From Sphagnum compactum (lineage: Eukaryota > Bryophyta > Sphagnopsida > Sphagnales), in contig OZ234496.1 of assembly GCA_965153455.1 (NCBI GenBank), positions 4,349,207 through 4,413,206 on the forward strand: a stretch of DNA of 64,000 nucleotides, read 5' to 3'. A program made the translations under genes and the position numbers. Below, one piece after another: positions 12,984 to 24,900 of the stretch (position 1 is its first letter; each line of letters opens with the position of its first letter). The notes under the pieces are model-generated. The model searched no databases and was not told where the DNA came from. It saw nothing but the letters and a program-made list of their open reading frames with translations.

Positions 12984-15362
12984 CTCTGAACTTTCCACCT
13001 GCCCCAGCTATGGATGTGAACTAACCCTGTTGAGCTCCCTTCCCCAACACTTCCAAAATCTGACTGATGCTAAGCATTCCATGGAACACTACTCTCAGCA
13101 TTCTAGCAGCAATCCACCCATTGTTGTGTCACATTTTTTCTCCTGTTGAATTCTTCGAAGAGCAGTGCTCTCAAAAGCAAGAAACGTTGGGAAGAGATAA
13201 AGGAAAACCCCAAGTTACTACTACTACCCCATGTATGTCTCAGAGGTGGAAAAACCCCGAAAGAAACCCTGCACAACTACAGGAAGACAAGATTAACTAA
13301 ACTTCAAGAGGCTCCTCAACTCCTGACTCGCCGATGCTGCAAACACTCTCCTTTTGATGATGATAGTTGCACTTGATAGTAAGCCCCAGCCTCAGATCTC
13401 AATGATCAATCATCTCCACAAAACCCTAAATCTTCCTCAAAGAAATTGTTCAACTATCAACCAGAAGAGGAAGGTTTCTCAAAGTGATGATCACCCTCTA
13501 CACATGGACTGGAGCAAAGATCTAACTGAAGAACAGAAACTGCGTAAGATTGATCTAGAAACAAAAAATTGCTCCAAATCAATACAACAAGCTTTTTCTC
13601 AGTCTTCAAAAAAAATTCACTTTGAAACTAAGGACTTTGCAACAACCCTTTCGAACCCCCTGAATCTGAATTGACACAGTAGTGGTATCTAAATGGATAT
13701 TACACTAACTAACTTCTACAATACCAAGTCACCTGCAAAAACACCACAATTTGATTCTTGAGAACCAAGGTTGCAGCAGGAAGAAGACTATGAATACAAA
13801 AGAATGTATGGAGGGTCATGATGATGATGATGATGCTTCTTCGCTGAAAGGATTCATCAAATGGAAACACACACGCAAATCATGCAACCAAAAGGTTCAT
13901 TTACTTCTTTGTCCCCTACTACCTACTTGTGGCAAGCAACAAGACAATCCAAGAAAAATTGGAATTCTACGCAAAGAAAACAACTATCCTTGAAGAATTT
14001 GAGTAGGCAAGAAAACTAATCCTCAGATCCATGGGCAGTGACCAAAGAATTCAGGACATCACACACCAGCAGGAAGCCCCATATTCTGTTGTTGCAACAC
14101 AAGAAGATTTTGCTGTGTAGGTCAAGAAGCTTGCTCCTCTTTTATCCCCACACCTAGAGAAGTGGAAAACTCTTGCCTACCTTTAAATTGTTTTCTTACT
14201 CTCTTTCTTCTTCTTGTTTTTTGGTTTTCTTCCTCTTCCTCCACAGTTGTAGATCCAAGAACTGGGACATACGGATTTCACACAAGTAGAAACACTAGGG
14301 CAATTGTGTCTCCCTTGTGACCCTTGTACCAAAGGATACACCAGAGACACAAGGAGCTTGGGGAAGGAATCCGTAAGCAGAAGAACCAAGTAGAGCCGAA
14401 TCACAAAAGAAAGAAACCAAAAAGGAATAGTGGCAAACAGAATTCACAGAAATGAGGAGACACAAGAAGATTACACCAAAATAGGGATGGTGGGGATGGT
14501 GGGTTCTGCATACCCAAAAGCTGGGATTGGGGAGGAAGCAAAGCGAGAGAAGAGAAGCAGCACGCAGGATGAAGAAAACAAACAGATAGGTCCCTCTCTA
14601 CCAAAGAAATTCACTGTATCCCCAAATTCTCTAGCTCTTAGACAACAAAGACAGGAAAGAGCAAGTACAAGAGAGAGAGAAAACAGAGAAAGAAACAAGA
14701 AAGGATTTCAGAAACACAACTGTTACCACCAGGACAAGAACAAACAACAACAAGAAGCACAACAAAAACCTCGGACAGGGGACAGAAGCAACAAACCCTC
14801 AAAAGACCCCAAAAAGTGCAGAAGCTCTCTATCCTCTCTGTCTCTGTCTCTGTCTCTCTCTCAAAACAAACGGCTAGGTACTCCCCCTACACTACTGCAA
14901 AGGAAACTAAGAGAAACAGAGAGATGGGTAGGACGGGGAAGAAAGAAGAAGAAGAAGAGGAAGGAGGAGGAAAGAAAAACCCAGGGTTTCAATGGAGGAT
15001 GTTCTTACACAAAAACAGGCTGTTGTTGTTGTTGTAGTAGTAGTAGTACACACGAAAGAGTCCCAGCAGCAACAACAGGAGTCTGAGGGACAGAAGAAGA
15101 ATTGGCCATGCTTGCTCAAATGGGGAGAACCTTGCTCTTTGTGGGTGATTGAGGGTCTTGAAGAGAAATGAATTTGTAAGGAGGTTTGTGTAGGTATGTG
15201 CATGAGAGAGTTTTTGTATGCTTCTGCTGATGTGTTGGTCTGTGTGTGTGTGCCTGTTTAGCTAGAGAGACAGACACAGAAGAAGAGACATAGATGTTGT
15301 TGAGGGTTTGTATGAGACCTTAGAAGAGACAAAACAATGGATGGAGAATTGGTCAAAGGCTG

Positions 15363-15396
<34 letters not shown>

Positions 15397-16627
15397 GTGT
15401 ATCGCTCTCTCTCTCTCTTTTGAATAAAAAAGCAAAAGCCTGTTTTCATACTTGTGGAAACTCTTGTTACTGCTCATTTTCCTTAGTAATGAACAAAGGC
15501 TCCACCAAAAAAATTGAGAACATTTCTTCATCCTTCCTTCTTCACTTCCTTTTCCTTTTCTTCTTTTCTAGTAAGAAATTTTTGTTGGACTCATTGCAAG
15601 GTGATGTTTGGCTTGTTGGGTTCATTCCACCAAGAGAAAAGAGAAAAGGGCCTTGTTTGTCATTTCAAGCTCTGTCTCTTGTTTGTAGTTTTGATGTCCT
15701 TCTTCTCTGCCTTTCTTCTTCTTCAACCTTGTCGGAGAGTGTGTCTTTGAGAATTCCAAACCCTTTTTTAAGATGATACCCCAGTTTTGGGCTTTCCTCA
15801 ACATCTGGAATCTTTGGTTTGTCAAACCATCCTAGGGTGGCTATGTTGAAATGGAACTCAATCAAATACAAGCATTAAAGAAGAGCTGGATCTTGCATGA
15901 ATACAATTGTTGAAGAGTGCATGCTCAAGGAAGAATGCACTCTATATATCTCTGGATTTGACATTAGAGTAGTGTGTCTGCTGCATATCTGCAAATGTCT
16001 TGCAGCCAAGCCAAGCTGTGAACTCTCAAAAAGATGAGGATTCTTGGATCAGCTCACTCATCTTTTACCTTCTTGTAGTTCAAATGGCCTAAAGAAAGAA
16101 GCTGAAGGTTCATCGCTGCCAAAAGAAAACATGAAATACATGTGGTGACAACATTGTCAAAGAGTAATAATTCAACCACTTTCAAAGAGAAGTGGAAGAG
16201 GGTGCTGATCACATTCAATCCAAGGAAAAGATGGGATTGATCTAGTGAATTCATGAAGACAGATGTTTTGGAAACTTTTACCTTTTGGACGTTGGTTGAT
16301 GATATGGTCTAAACAAAGCTCATCACCAAGCAGATCTTGCTGGAAAAGCAGCAGCTAGAACTAGACATCATAGACATAATGGAAAAAAACTTGTTATGTA
16401 CAAGCATGTAATTTGTAAGCTACTACTGGATAACAGATTATCACACAAGACGAGAAATATACAGCATCATACAACCCATCTATACCACCATGCCTGATTG
16501 TTTCTTAGTGCAAGGTGTCGCCCAGTTGGTTCAAACCCAACAATTAGAGATGTTCTGTCAATTAAGTGCTCATCATATTGGAGAAGAAAAAGTACAGGTA
16601 AGAGCACAAGTTGAAGTGAAGTCATCA
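12984..16627. other. VAC14 leader/promoter region and SNAP33 3' flank
   Basis: This region lies upstream of the VAC14 start codon and downstream of the SNAP33 stop. It is purine-rich on the plus strand between about 14,400 and 15,100 and holds a (TC)n tract at 15,365-15,393. An acceptor-like CAACAG just upstream of the VAC14 ATG (about 13,030) suggests a 5' UTR intron. The long open frames here are low-complexity and I do not accept them as genes. Confidence 0.45.
15365..15393. repeat. (TC)n microsatellite
   Basis: About 14 uninterrupted TC units, with a shorter TC run just after at 15,404-15,419. It lies roughly 2.4 kb upstream of the VAC14 start codon, in its likely promoter or leader. GA/CT tracts are binding sites for plant BPC/GAGA-binding proteins (family knowledge); any role here is inference. 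Confidence 0.9.
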
Positions 16628-18906
16628 TCATCTCCGAAGCACTCGGCGTGCACGCATATTTGATTGTTGGATTCGAGAGTGAAGTTCACTTGCATCATCC
16701 GTTAAGTGCTCCAGCCCATCATTTTGTCTGCAGAAAAAAACAGCAACACAAAACCTACAATTTAAAGACACAAATGTGTTACAAGCCCCCTGGATGTAAT
16801 GCTGCGGTTTTCAGAACAATTTGAGGGACATTTTCAGTTCTTTGGTTCTTATTTTGCAGTCAGGCATCCTTCCAGGGTTGTCTTCTTGAGTCCTTCAAGA
16901 AACATCAAGGTCAAACTATCATAGCCTGCATGATTGATTCGGACTTGGAATAAATCTCAGAACCCAACCAAATGAGCATTGCTTGAGAACAAATGAGTCA
17001 CAACAGCCTTGAAATGTCAACATGTGAAGCCACCACTTTGTTTGGATCTAAAGCAAACACCAATAAGAAAAGCACTATACAGTATCAGAAAAAAGACATT
17101 TTCCAAACCTTGCTATTTCTGTGTGCATGTCAACAGACATCTCCTTCAGTTGACCAATCACATTGCTCAAGTCGGACAGTGCATCATCTTGTATCTTTCT
17201 CTCCCTCTGTGTCAGAAGACACCCATGAGGAATTTCATAGTTAGGTCATGATACATCCAAAAAAAAAAGTACAAGAAGGAGAAAAAATCTACCAAGCACA
17301 AAAGAGAAAGAGACACTCCTAGCAGCAGGAGCAGCAGAGCAGAAGAAAGACTCTTACCACAACTTGTGACTGGAAATCAGTTGACTCCCACATCAATGAA
17401 GAGCCCCCTGAATACCTTTTCTCTTCACCATAACGTTGCCCTTCGGTTAGACCTAAAGCTGCACGATCTGCTGGAGTACCTCGTCGCTTGAATGATTCCC
17501 CTGCCACCACAACAAACATGCTCCATCATCATCATCATCATCATCCCTCTATTTGTCCTTCTCAGGTAGTGTGGTTCAGGAAAAAATTGAATCTTTGAGT
17601 TCCACAATCCAGGAGATGCCTAGAAAATTAGCAGCAACATCAAGACTAGCACAACACCATTGATTGGAAAGGTTCAAGATAGAAGATGATCAAGCAGCAC
17701 AAGAGTGCCAGAGAGAGTGAGAGAGTAGCTACCTCGACTGATCATGGGCCCAGTTATCTTTCTCGTTTTCTTTGGCTTCCATGACTTGGAAAAAATACCA
17801 CCCAAGCTGTTGAGAAGCTTTTCCCCCTGCACAACAACCGTATCACTCTCAGACTGAGCACACCTTCTTGCAAAACTGAAATCTCTGTACATGTAGCTTG
17901 CTGACAAAAGCTCAAACCCTAATGGACTGTGAAGAAATTGAAACCCTGGCCCCTGGGATGCATTTACCCTCTCAAGATGCTGATCAAGATGGACCGCTTT
18001 TTCATGTGTGCGCTGAATCTGAGTTCCTTGATCATGCAAAGTTTCTAGAGTTGAGCCTGCAACTCCCCTCGTGTCCTCTGCAACTTTCACCAGATTCACG
18101 ATTGCTGATGTCGTCTCTCGAGACTTATCAAGTGCATGATTCTCAAGATCTTGCACAGCGTGGTTTACATAATCCTCAACAGGTGGAGCACTGGCTGCAT
18201 ATTCTGGGTCTTCACTGTCAAGAAGAAGGTCCTTTGATTGTTTACCAGTGTGTGAACCTGGGGAGGAGTCATAACTGAGAAGTTCTTGTGTCCTTGACAC
18301 AAATTTATTTTCAAATCTGCTGGGTGGTGGAAAGCGAACTTCATCATTTGCAGGGGTGTCTGTGAGTTGCAATGAAGCCTCTCTTTGCCTGAACTTGAGA
18401 TTAGCACTCAAGATGCTCACTTTTGCCTTCTGAGAGATGCTCCAAGCTCGATCCTTGATCATCCTGCTGCTACTGCTCCTTGGAGATTTAGCACTTGTAT
18501 ACTTACTGTTGTCTTCCTCCACATGAAACGGAGACTTACTCTCCAAAGAACTTGAGGAAGGACCATGTTCATGCTCATCGTCAAAAGGGTTTGTGATTGA
18601 TTCTAAATTGGAGTTTGCCGACTCATCAGTTGGCAGCTTGGTGGTGGTAGGCACATCTTCTTCAAGGTCATCAAAAGGGTTTGAGTATGAATTAGGGTTT
18701 CGATTCCGAACTCCCCTTGGATGCAGAATCTCTTCTTCTTCTGCATCATCAAAAGGATTTGAGTTTTGTGTCACTGGAAAAATGCTCGTCTTCTTCATTT
18801 GTGCTGCATGGGTTTCTTCTTCCTCAGAAGAAGAAGAATCAAATGGATTTTTGGCTCCTGATTTGAACCCCGCTTCTGCTGCCTCTCCCACATTCGAATA
18901 GGCCAT
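16628..18906 (-). CDS. SNAP33: SNAP33/SNAP25-type Qb+Qc SNARE with four NPF motifs (5 exons, 457 aa)
   Basis: Exons from the start: 18906-17968, 17826-17733, 17500-17358, 17206-17109, 16727-16628; they sum to 458 codons. The product supplies the Qb and Qc helices for SNARE-driven fusion at the plasma membrane, working with syntaxins and VAMPs (family knowledge). The Qb helix is about residues 255-315 and contains ETLHDQGTQIQRTHEKA with the zero-layer Gln. It is followed by the family signature GEKLLNSLGGIFSKSWKPKK. The Qc helix is the C-terminal 60 residues, with DDALSDLSN, a central Gln in ARQNDGLEHL, and the end RARRVLRR. The first 250 residues are longer than usual (about 300 aa total is typical). 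They carry NPF at residues 20, 50, 76 and 106 and SPF at 125, each followed by an acidic run. The frame stays open upstream to 19,029, but the ATG at 18,906 fits the family better. Confidence 0.95.
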
Positions 18907-19486
18907 CTCTTCGAGAAGAGAAAGCCCTGCCCTAATTTGTCTCCTCTTTCTGGCTTCCCTCCCAGACAAACCCCACAACAACTCAGAGAAAACAAAATTG
19001 ATCAATAGAAAACACAATTTTTCCTTCATTCTTCAGATTTCCAGTAATTCAAGCTGTTTGCAATTCTGAAGTTTCTGCATTTCTATTATCCAGCTGAATT
19101 GAACTCTTCCTCTTGCACATCTCGAGAAGCAAACAGTCAGAGAGAAATCCAAACTGTTTATCCAGTGACAGAGTCAAGAGAGGAGCTTTCACTGCGAATG
19201 AATTCAAAGGGGTAATTCTCTCCCACAATCTGTCCCTTCTACACAGTTTTCTTTTGGCCACCGCACAAACAACCTCTCGACAACAACAAAAAAACCCAAC
19301 ATAGAAGAGATAACAAGAACCACTTCTGTTCACAACCCTACCACATAACACAAAAGAGATTTGAAGCAAAACCCAATCCAGCAACCAAACTTCAACCAAA
19401 GAAAAAAGCTAAGAGAGACTCACCAAGTTAAGTACCGTTTGCTCGCTTCACAGCCAGTCAGTAGTATTTCCAATCCTCCTTTTCAG

Positions 19487-19533
<47 letters not shown>

Positions 19534-20369
19534 CAGGGAAGAAGCTCTCACACATTTGAGCAAGCAAGCAACTGTCAGAACAAAAACAACAACACTCAGC
19601 TCTCTCAATCAATCTCCAGCAAATCTGTTTCTCCACAACCCTGATTTTTCTCTGTATTCTAAAAATCTGCACAGAGAGAGAAAGGATTCAATACTTTGCT
19701 TGCTCCTCAACCCACAAAAGAAAAACAAAAACCATGGATCACCAACAATAACCACCCATCACAGAAGCAAAACTCATGAAACTTTTGACGAAGTGGTAGT
19801 CATCCACCACCATCCTCATCATCTTGTGCTCTACTCCCTGAGATACAAAGATAGCTTTCACTGCAATATCCCGAGCAGCAAGCAACACACAGAAGAGAGC
19901 AGCAGCAGCAGAGGTTCAAGTGATGATGATGACCAGTGTCACACACACTCCAATATTTTTGAGATTACAAAACCTGATGAAAGAAAAACTATTGGAATCT
20001 AATCTTCAAAAGACTACACTTTTGGTGTCAAAATGAAATATACCAAAAGAATCAAGAAGGCCATCATAATCACAACCAGGCTTCATGTTTTAGATTATCA
20101 TCCCCATCAACAACAATCAAACTAACATCAGCAACAAAAACACATATTGTCAACAAAACAATCAGATCATCAACATCAACACTACATCAAATGTATTAAC
20201 ATTGACATGATCATCATCACCATCACCACCACCACCGTCATCTCATCATGTACATCCTTTTTTGTGAACTTGTGGGTCCTTCTACCAACAAAAAACAAAG
20301 TTTTAGTAGTCTTGTGACACTTGTTCCAAGGACAAAGCAAGCAAGGAAGGAAGCAAATAACTTTATCAT
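18907..20369. other. SNAP33 upstream region
   Basis: This is the leader and promoter of the leftward SNARE gene. A good donor (CTTG/GTGAGT read on the minus strand, GT at 19,423-19,422) suggests a 5' UTR intron whose acceptor lies shortly upstream of the start codon. An (AG)n tract lies at 19,491-19,528. Low-complexity CAT/CAA-rich sequence continues to about 20,240. No independent gene is seen. Confidence 0.45.
19491..19528. repeat. (AG)n microsatellite upstream of SNAP33
   Basis: About 19 uninterrupted AG units, about 600 bases upstream of the SNAP33 start codon. On the coding strand this is a long CT tract, a common plant 5' UTR/promoter element and a potential BPC/GAGA-factor site. Confidence 0.92.
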
Positions 20370-21160
20370 GTTTTGGGCCAAGGGTAGGTGCTTGGCTTAC
20401 AACTCAACCGCTTTTCCAAGCCTTTTGATTATCTTTTTAGTTTTTTGCACAACATTTCGTACATGACTTGGACTACCCCATCCCTCAATTGCAAGCATCA
20501 TTTGATGTGTGTGCACACATCCCATTGACCCTATGGGTATCCATCTCTTACATTGTGTTAATGGCAATGAACGCATTAGAACCCATGATGCAATTCGCGA
20601 CACCTTCGTCGCCATTGCACGAGATGCTAATTTCCACGTGAGACAAGAACAATTACATGTGTTTCCTTCAACCACATTCAACTTTTTTCATCAACAAGTT
20701 GACATTGTGCTTACCAAAGATGGCATTCGCACCTTAGCCGACATTGTCATTGCTGACCCAATGCAAGCGAATTTATTTTCCCGATCTTGCACAATTCAAG
20801 GATTTGTTACATCAGATATAATTCAAGCCAAAAAAAGGAGCTATCACAATCGACAACCCACTAATCAATTCCTCCCCTTAGCAATTAAAATATTTGATTG
20901 TTTACACAAACATGCCGATGTGTTTTTACACGACTGTGTCAATGCCATTTAAAGCTTGAAAGGGACAAAAGGCCCTCATCTTTCTACCTTGATCATTTTT
21001 CTTCGTCAAAAAGTTTTGATCACATTACAAAAGATGTAACCGTCCTCCATCTTAAATCAAGTGATAGCCATAGGCTTAATTACTTCCTGACTTCCACCCT
21101 TTCAAGACATACCTCCCATCACCATGGTCAACCTATTGCAAGCCATCGATTTTTGACATG
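20370..21160 (+). mobile_element. Degenerate reverse-transcriptase polyprotein C-terminal region
   Basis: A broken coding remnant. It starts near GAWLTTQPLFQAF, changes frame more than once, then reads a clear stretch at 20,509-20,952. That stretch contains IDPMGIHLLHC, GNERIRTHDAIRDTF, RQEQLHVFPSTTF and VDIVLTKDGIRTLADIVIADP. A Cys/His pattern followed by a conserved D-x-V-x-D-A-type core is typical of the region after the reverse transcriptase in non-LTR-like plant elements (recognised from recurrent plant repeat proteins; exact family not assigned). After the TAA at 20,950 the same frame continues recognisably through further stops at about 21,040, 21,090 and 21,158. No reverse-transcriptase catalytic motif or terminal repeat is visible, so this is a dead 5'-truncated copy. 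Confidence 0.62.
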
Positions 21161-21430
21161 TAAATATGGCCGACCTTCCACAAGCAATTGATTATGGACA
21201 TACATAGATTTTCAAAGCAACTTTGAGCCAACTTGACGTCTTGTCACTTATCTTTTTTTCCTTTATTTTACTCCTTTGTACATTTCCCTAATCTACGATG
21301 TGTTTCTTAATAAAGATTTACATGTCCTTAATAATAGCTTGTCTTTTTGTTGTTGTCATTCTAGTAGTGTTAATCTTTATGTTGGCATTGGCAAGGAGGC
21401 TCACCTTATGTCTCCTATTTTTTTGTTTTG
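21161..21430. other. AT-rich spacer
   Basis: Between the retroelement remnant and the tandem repeat. I see no gene or structure in it. Confidence 0.4.
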
Positions 21431-21945
21431 GTTCATGGGGTGCTTGCACATCCAACAAGCTCATCTTCTTCTTCCTAATTTTGCACGGTAATTTTTCATA
21501 CATGGGTGCACAATGACAAGCTCATATTATTCTTCATAATTTTGCAATGTTGATTTTTGTACATAGGCGCCTACACACACAACAAGATCATCTTCTTCTT
21601 CTTAATTTTGCATGTTAATTTTATGTACATGGGTGCACAATGACAGGCTCATCTTATCCTTCCTAATTTTGCAATGTTGGTTTTTGTACACGGGCGCCTA
21701 CACACATAACAATCTCATCTTTTTGTTCCTAATTTTGCATGGTGATCTTTTGTACATGGGTGCACAATGACAAACTCATCTTATTCTTCTTAATTTTGCA
21801 TCGTCATTTTCTTATATACATGGGTGTAAAACACAAGCTTATTTTATTCTTGCATCATCATTTTATTGTACATGGGTGCACACCCAACATGTTCATCTTC
21901 ATCTTGTGAATTTGCAATGGTGATTTTTGTATTAGGGAAAGAGGT
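21430..21945. repeat. Two-part tandem repeat, 127-bp unit (61 + 66 bp)
   Basis: The word AATTTTGCA recurs at 21,477, 21,538, 21,604, 21,665, 21,731 and 21,792, giving spacings of 61, 66, 61, 66 and 61. Every second copy is therefore exactly 127 bases apart. The two half-units differ in the linker after TACATGGG: GTGCACAATGAC in one and GCGCCTACACAC in the other. Copies after 21,800 are shortened and diverged. This is a small higher-order minisatellite. Confidence 0.88.
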
Positions 21946-24900
21946 TCTTATAGCCAAACTAAGGGCTTGGACCTACAAGCCTTAAAATAATTTTATTTTC
22001 TTGATTGTAAAAGGAAAAAAGTTGGGGCACTTGGGCAACTTTACAAGTAATGGGGGGTTGGATTAAGAAGATTTTTAATGTTGTATCTGTAATGTTATGA
22101 GGATTGAAATGAAACATGGTCATATTTTGTAAATAGTTTATATTCACATATTTTAAAATGGCAATACCAATCACCATCAAGGTATGGTTAATATCCATGG
22201 TTAATATCCAAGGTGCAACACACAAATTGATATAATGTCAAACCTATGATAAAATGAATGTGAATATGTTCCAACTTTTTATCACATAAATTGGTAAGCC
22301 AATGGGTTGAAAGTGTTTGATCATGATCTATCTAATGGCTATGATGATGTGAAGCTTGTCCTTTTGCTAATGGAGAGACAACAAAGCAATTGCTTGAGCC
22401 AAGAGCCTTGAGCTTAGCTTTTCATCCATTATTGTCAATTGAATCATTATGCATAATTATTTCATCCATTTACTTTCATTAAAATGAACATGAATAATAA
22501 TTACATCCATGACTTTCATCCACATCCCCCAACTTTCATTCACATCATACCTTACTTGAAAAACTATTTAACATGAACAATAATCAGATCAACTTTCATC
22601 TATTTCATCCATCCTAATTCACCATGATTAATTTTTACATTCATTGCTTTCATCCTAATCCACCTTGATTAATTTCTAACGTCCATAACTTTCATCACAT
22701 CATGCAAGACCCGGCTCATAAGTAATAACTTGGGAATGTATTATTGTTGCACTTATTTGTTATGGAACAATTAATTTTACAAATCAACTAAGCCTAATTT
22801 CAAAGCCAAATTTGCAACATGATTTGCCTTTGTTGATTTAACGAGTGTTGGCAAGTCCACTTGTCGTAATCAACTTCCTTCCATGCATTCCAAAGCTAAT
22901 GGGGGAAATCAATTTGTCATAGTCCGCTTGGATTTGTCAATTTACAAAGTTGGCATCATAAGTCCACTTGCTTTATAATTTCGCTCCATGACTTGTGAAG
23001 CTAATTTGCCAAGTCAACTTGCCTTTCTCAATTGCTCATTTGAACTTCCTTCAATGACTAGGCTAGGACAACTCGACTTTGCCAAGTTAATCATGACAAA
23101 CTAACCAAAAAAATTGATTAAAGCAAGCCAATCAAGACTACTCAAATGAGGTAAATCAACTCTAAAAAAATCCTAAAAAAAGTTTACTAGGAAAATCAAT
23201 AAAAGAAAGTCAACTATGGCAAGTCGAATTAGAAATATACGATGCCAACCTAATCAAATGCAACAATGATTCACATGAGTTATTTGCAAAGTTCATAGTG
23301 TTAAAAAGTTGAATCATATGATAGATGCAAATGTTTAATCATGTACTATTTGTTTGTAACAATTGTTTAGCACAAGTAGGGCTTATCAGTATGCAAAAGC
23401 ATAACTGCACATTATTTGTTTGAAAATCTAAGTTCAAGGTTCAAAGGCTCATGTGGTTATCATTATGATAAAACATACATGCAAAAGTTTTACTGCATCA
23501 TAGTTGTTTGTTACAAGTGTTTGCCACATTTAATGTTCGTCACTATGCAAAATATGTAGTACCACATCATATTGGCCTAAAAATTTTCACTTATATATAG
23601 AGGTTTAAACTAGAATTAATATTACAACCATTTAGCAAACCCTCTCTAACAATCACCTAGGCTCCAACCTAAACATCTAGATGGATGCCCATTGCAACAT
23701 TAAATAAACCTCAAAATATTTTAAATTTGGTTGATAAATAAACAAATTGTCATAGAATTGCACTACATCACATGACAATATATGTAATATAGATGTTTGC
23801 AATGCATCCATTTTCCTTTCTTATTTAATAAGCATGTTGACATCTATATGAAAATCAGACAATTATAACTTGGGAAGTTTCCAAAGTTTACTTGATTTTC
23901 ATTTATAATGTTCAAAAAAGATATCTTCAAGGAGAAAAAATTTCCATCCCCCTTGGTGATGGAACCTCCATCTAGGTTTCGTAGTTTCATACAAAATTTT
24001 ATTTGAATAGTGCACCACAAGAAATCACATGAGCTTGACTAAAATGTTCACATTGATAAAAAAAGGATGTTCATTTTTATTAAAGGCATGGGGCATGAAA
24101 AACACATGTTTTTTTATTAATTGTTTTGACTAAAATGATTTTTTTTACTAGGTGTCAATCTAGACATCTAGTCAAAAAAAATTAAAATTAAAACAATCAA
24201 GATTGTAAATGTTTAATTAAATTGGCCATACTAATTTGATACTCAATCAAATTGACCATATGTTTTCCAAGAAATGTTTAGCCCAACCTACCTTTTTTAT
24301 TACATGGGAAAATAATCAATGGGTAAGGTGTAGTTGGGTTATAAGAAACCACTTACAATTGTTGCTCTAGCGCTTAATTTTTTTTTTTTTTGGGTGGTAT
24401 AAATATTGAAATTATTTTATGAACTTTTAAAATAATATTCCTAAGGTATCCAAGGAACATTTGGATAAATTTGAAATGAATTTAACGAGTATGGAATACC
24501 AAAATGGACTTTAAAAATTGTGTGACCAATGTTTTAAATATTTTTCTACTTGTTTTTTTTTAAAAAATTGTTTTAAGTACACCTTCACATAATAGTATAA
24601 TGTAACATCTTTTTGGGTCATAAGAATGAAATTAAACAAAAAAATAAAATTGTAAAACATCATTTTAAAATTATTTTATCATTAAGGAATTTAGTCCTTC
24701 ACATGAATGGTTTTTTATTGCCAATTTATTCCCAATAGGTAATAATTATAATCTAGTTATTATATATATACACACACAGACACACACACTTAACAATAAT
24801 AATAATATTGTTATTATATGAAATTTATAATATAATACTTAACCTAGTGTCACCAACCTACCTATTACCTACCCATATCTATTTACGTATCAAGATTTGG

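Noticed and set aside
14430-15086. 218-codon open frame on the plus strand
   Set aside because: Purine-rich low-complexity sequence (Lys, Glu, Arg, Gln, Ser runs) in the leader/promoter of VAC14; no domain and no splice support.
16520-16550. GGTTCAAACCC word resembling a tRNA T-loop
   Set aside because: No acceptor stem, anticodon arm or D-loop could be placed around it.
18907-19029. 41-residue N-terminal extension of SNAP33
   Set aside because: The frame is open but reads a hydrophobic, non-family sequence, probably leader; MAYSNVGEAAE at 18,906 is the better start.
19361-20002. 213-codon open frame on the plus strand
   Set aside because: It includes the (AG)n tract and lies antisense to the SNAP33 leader; composition is low complexity.
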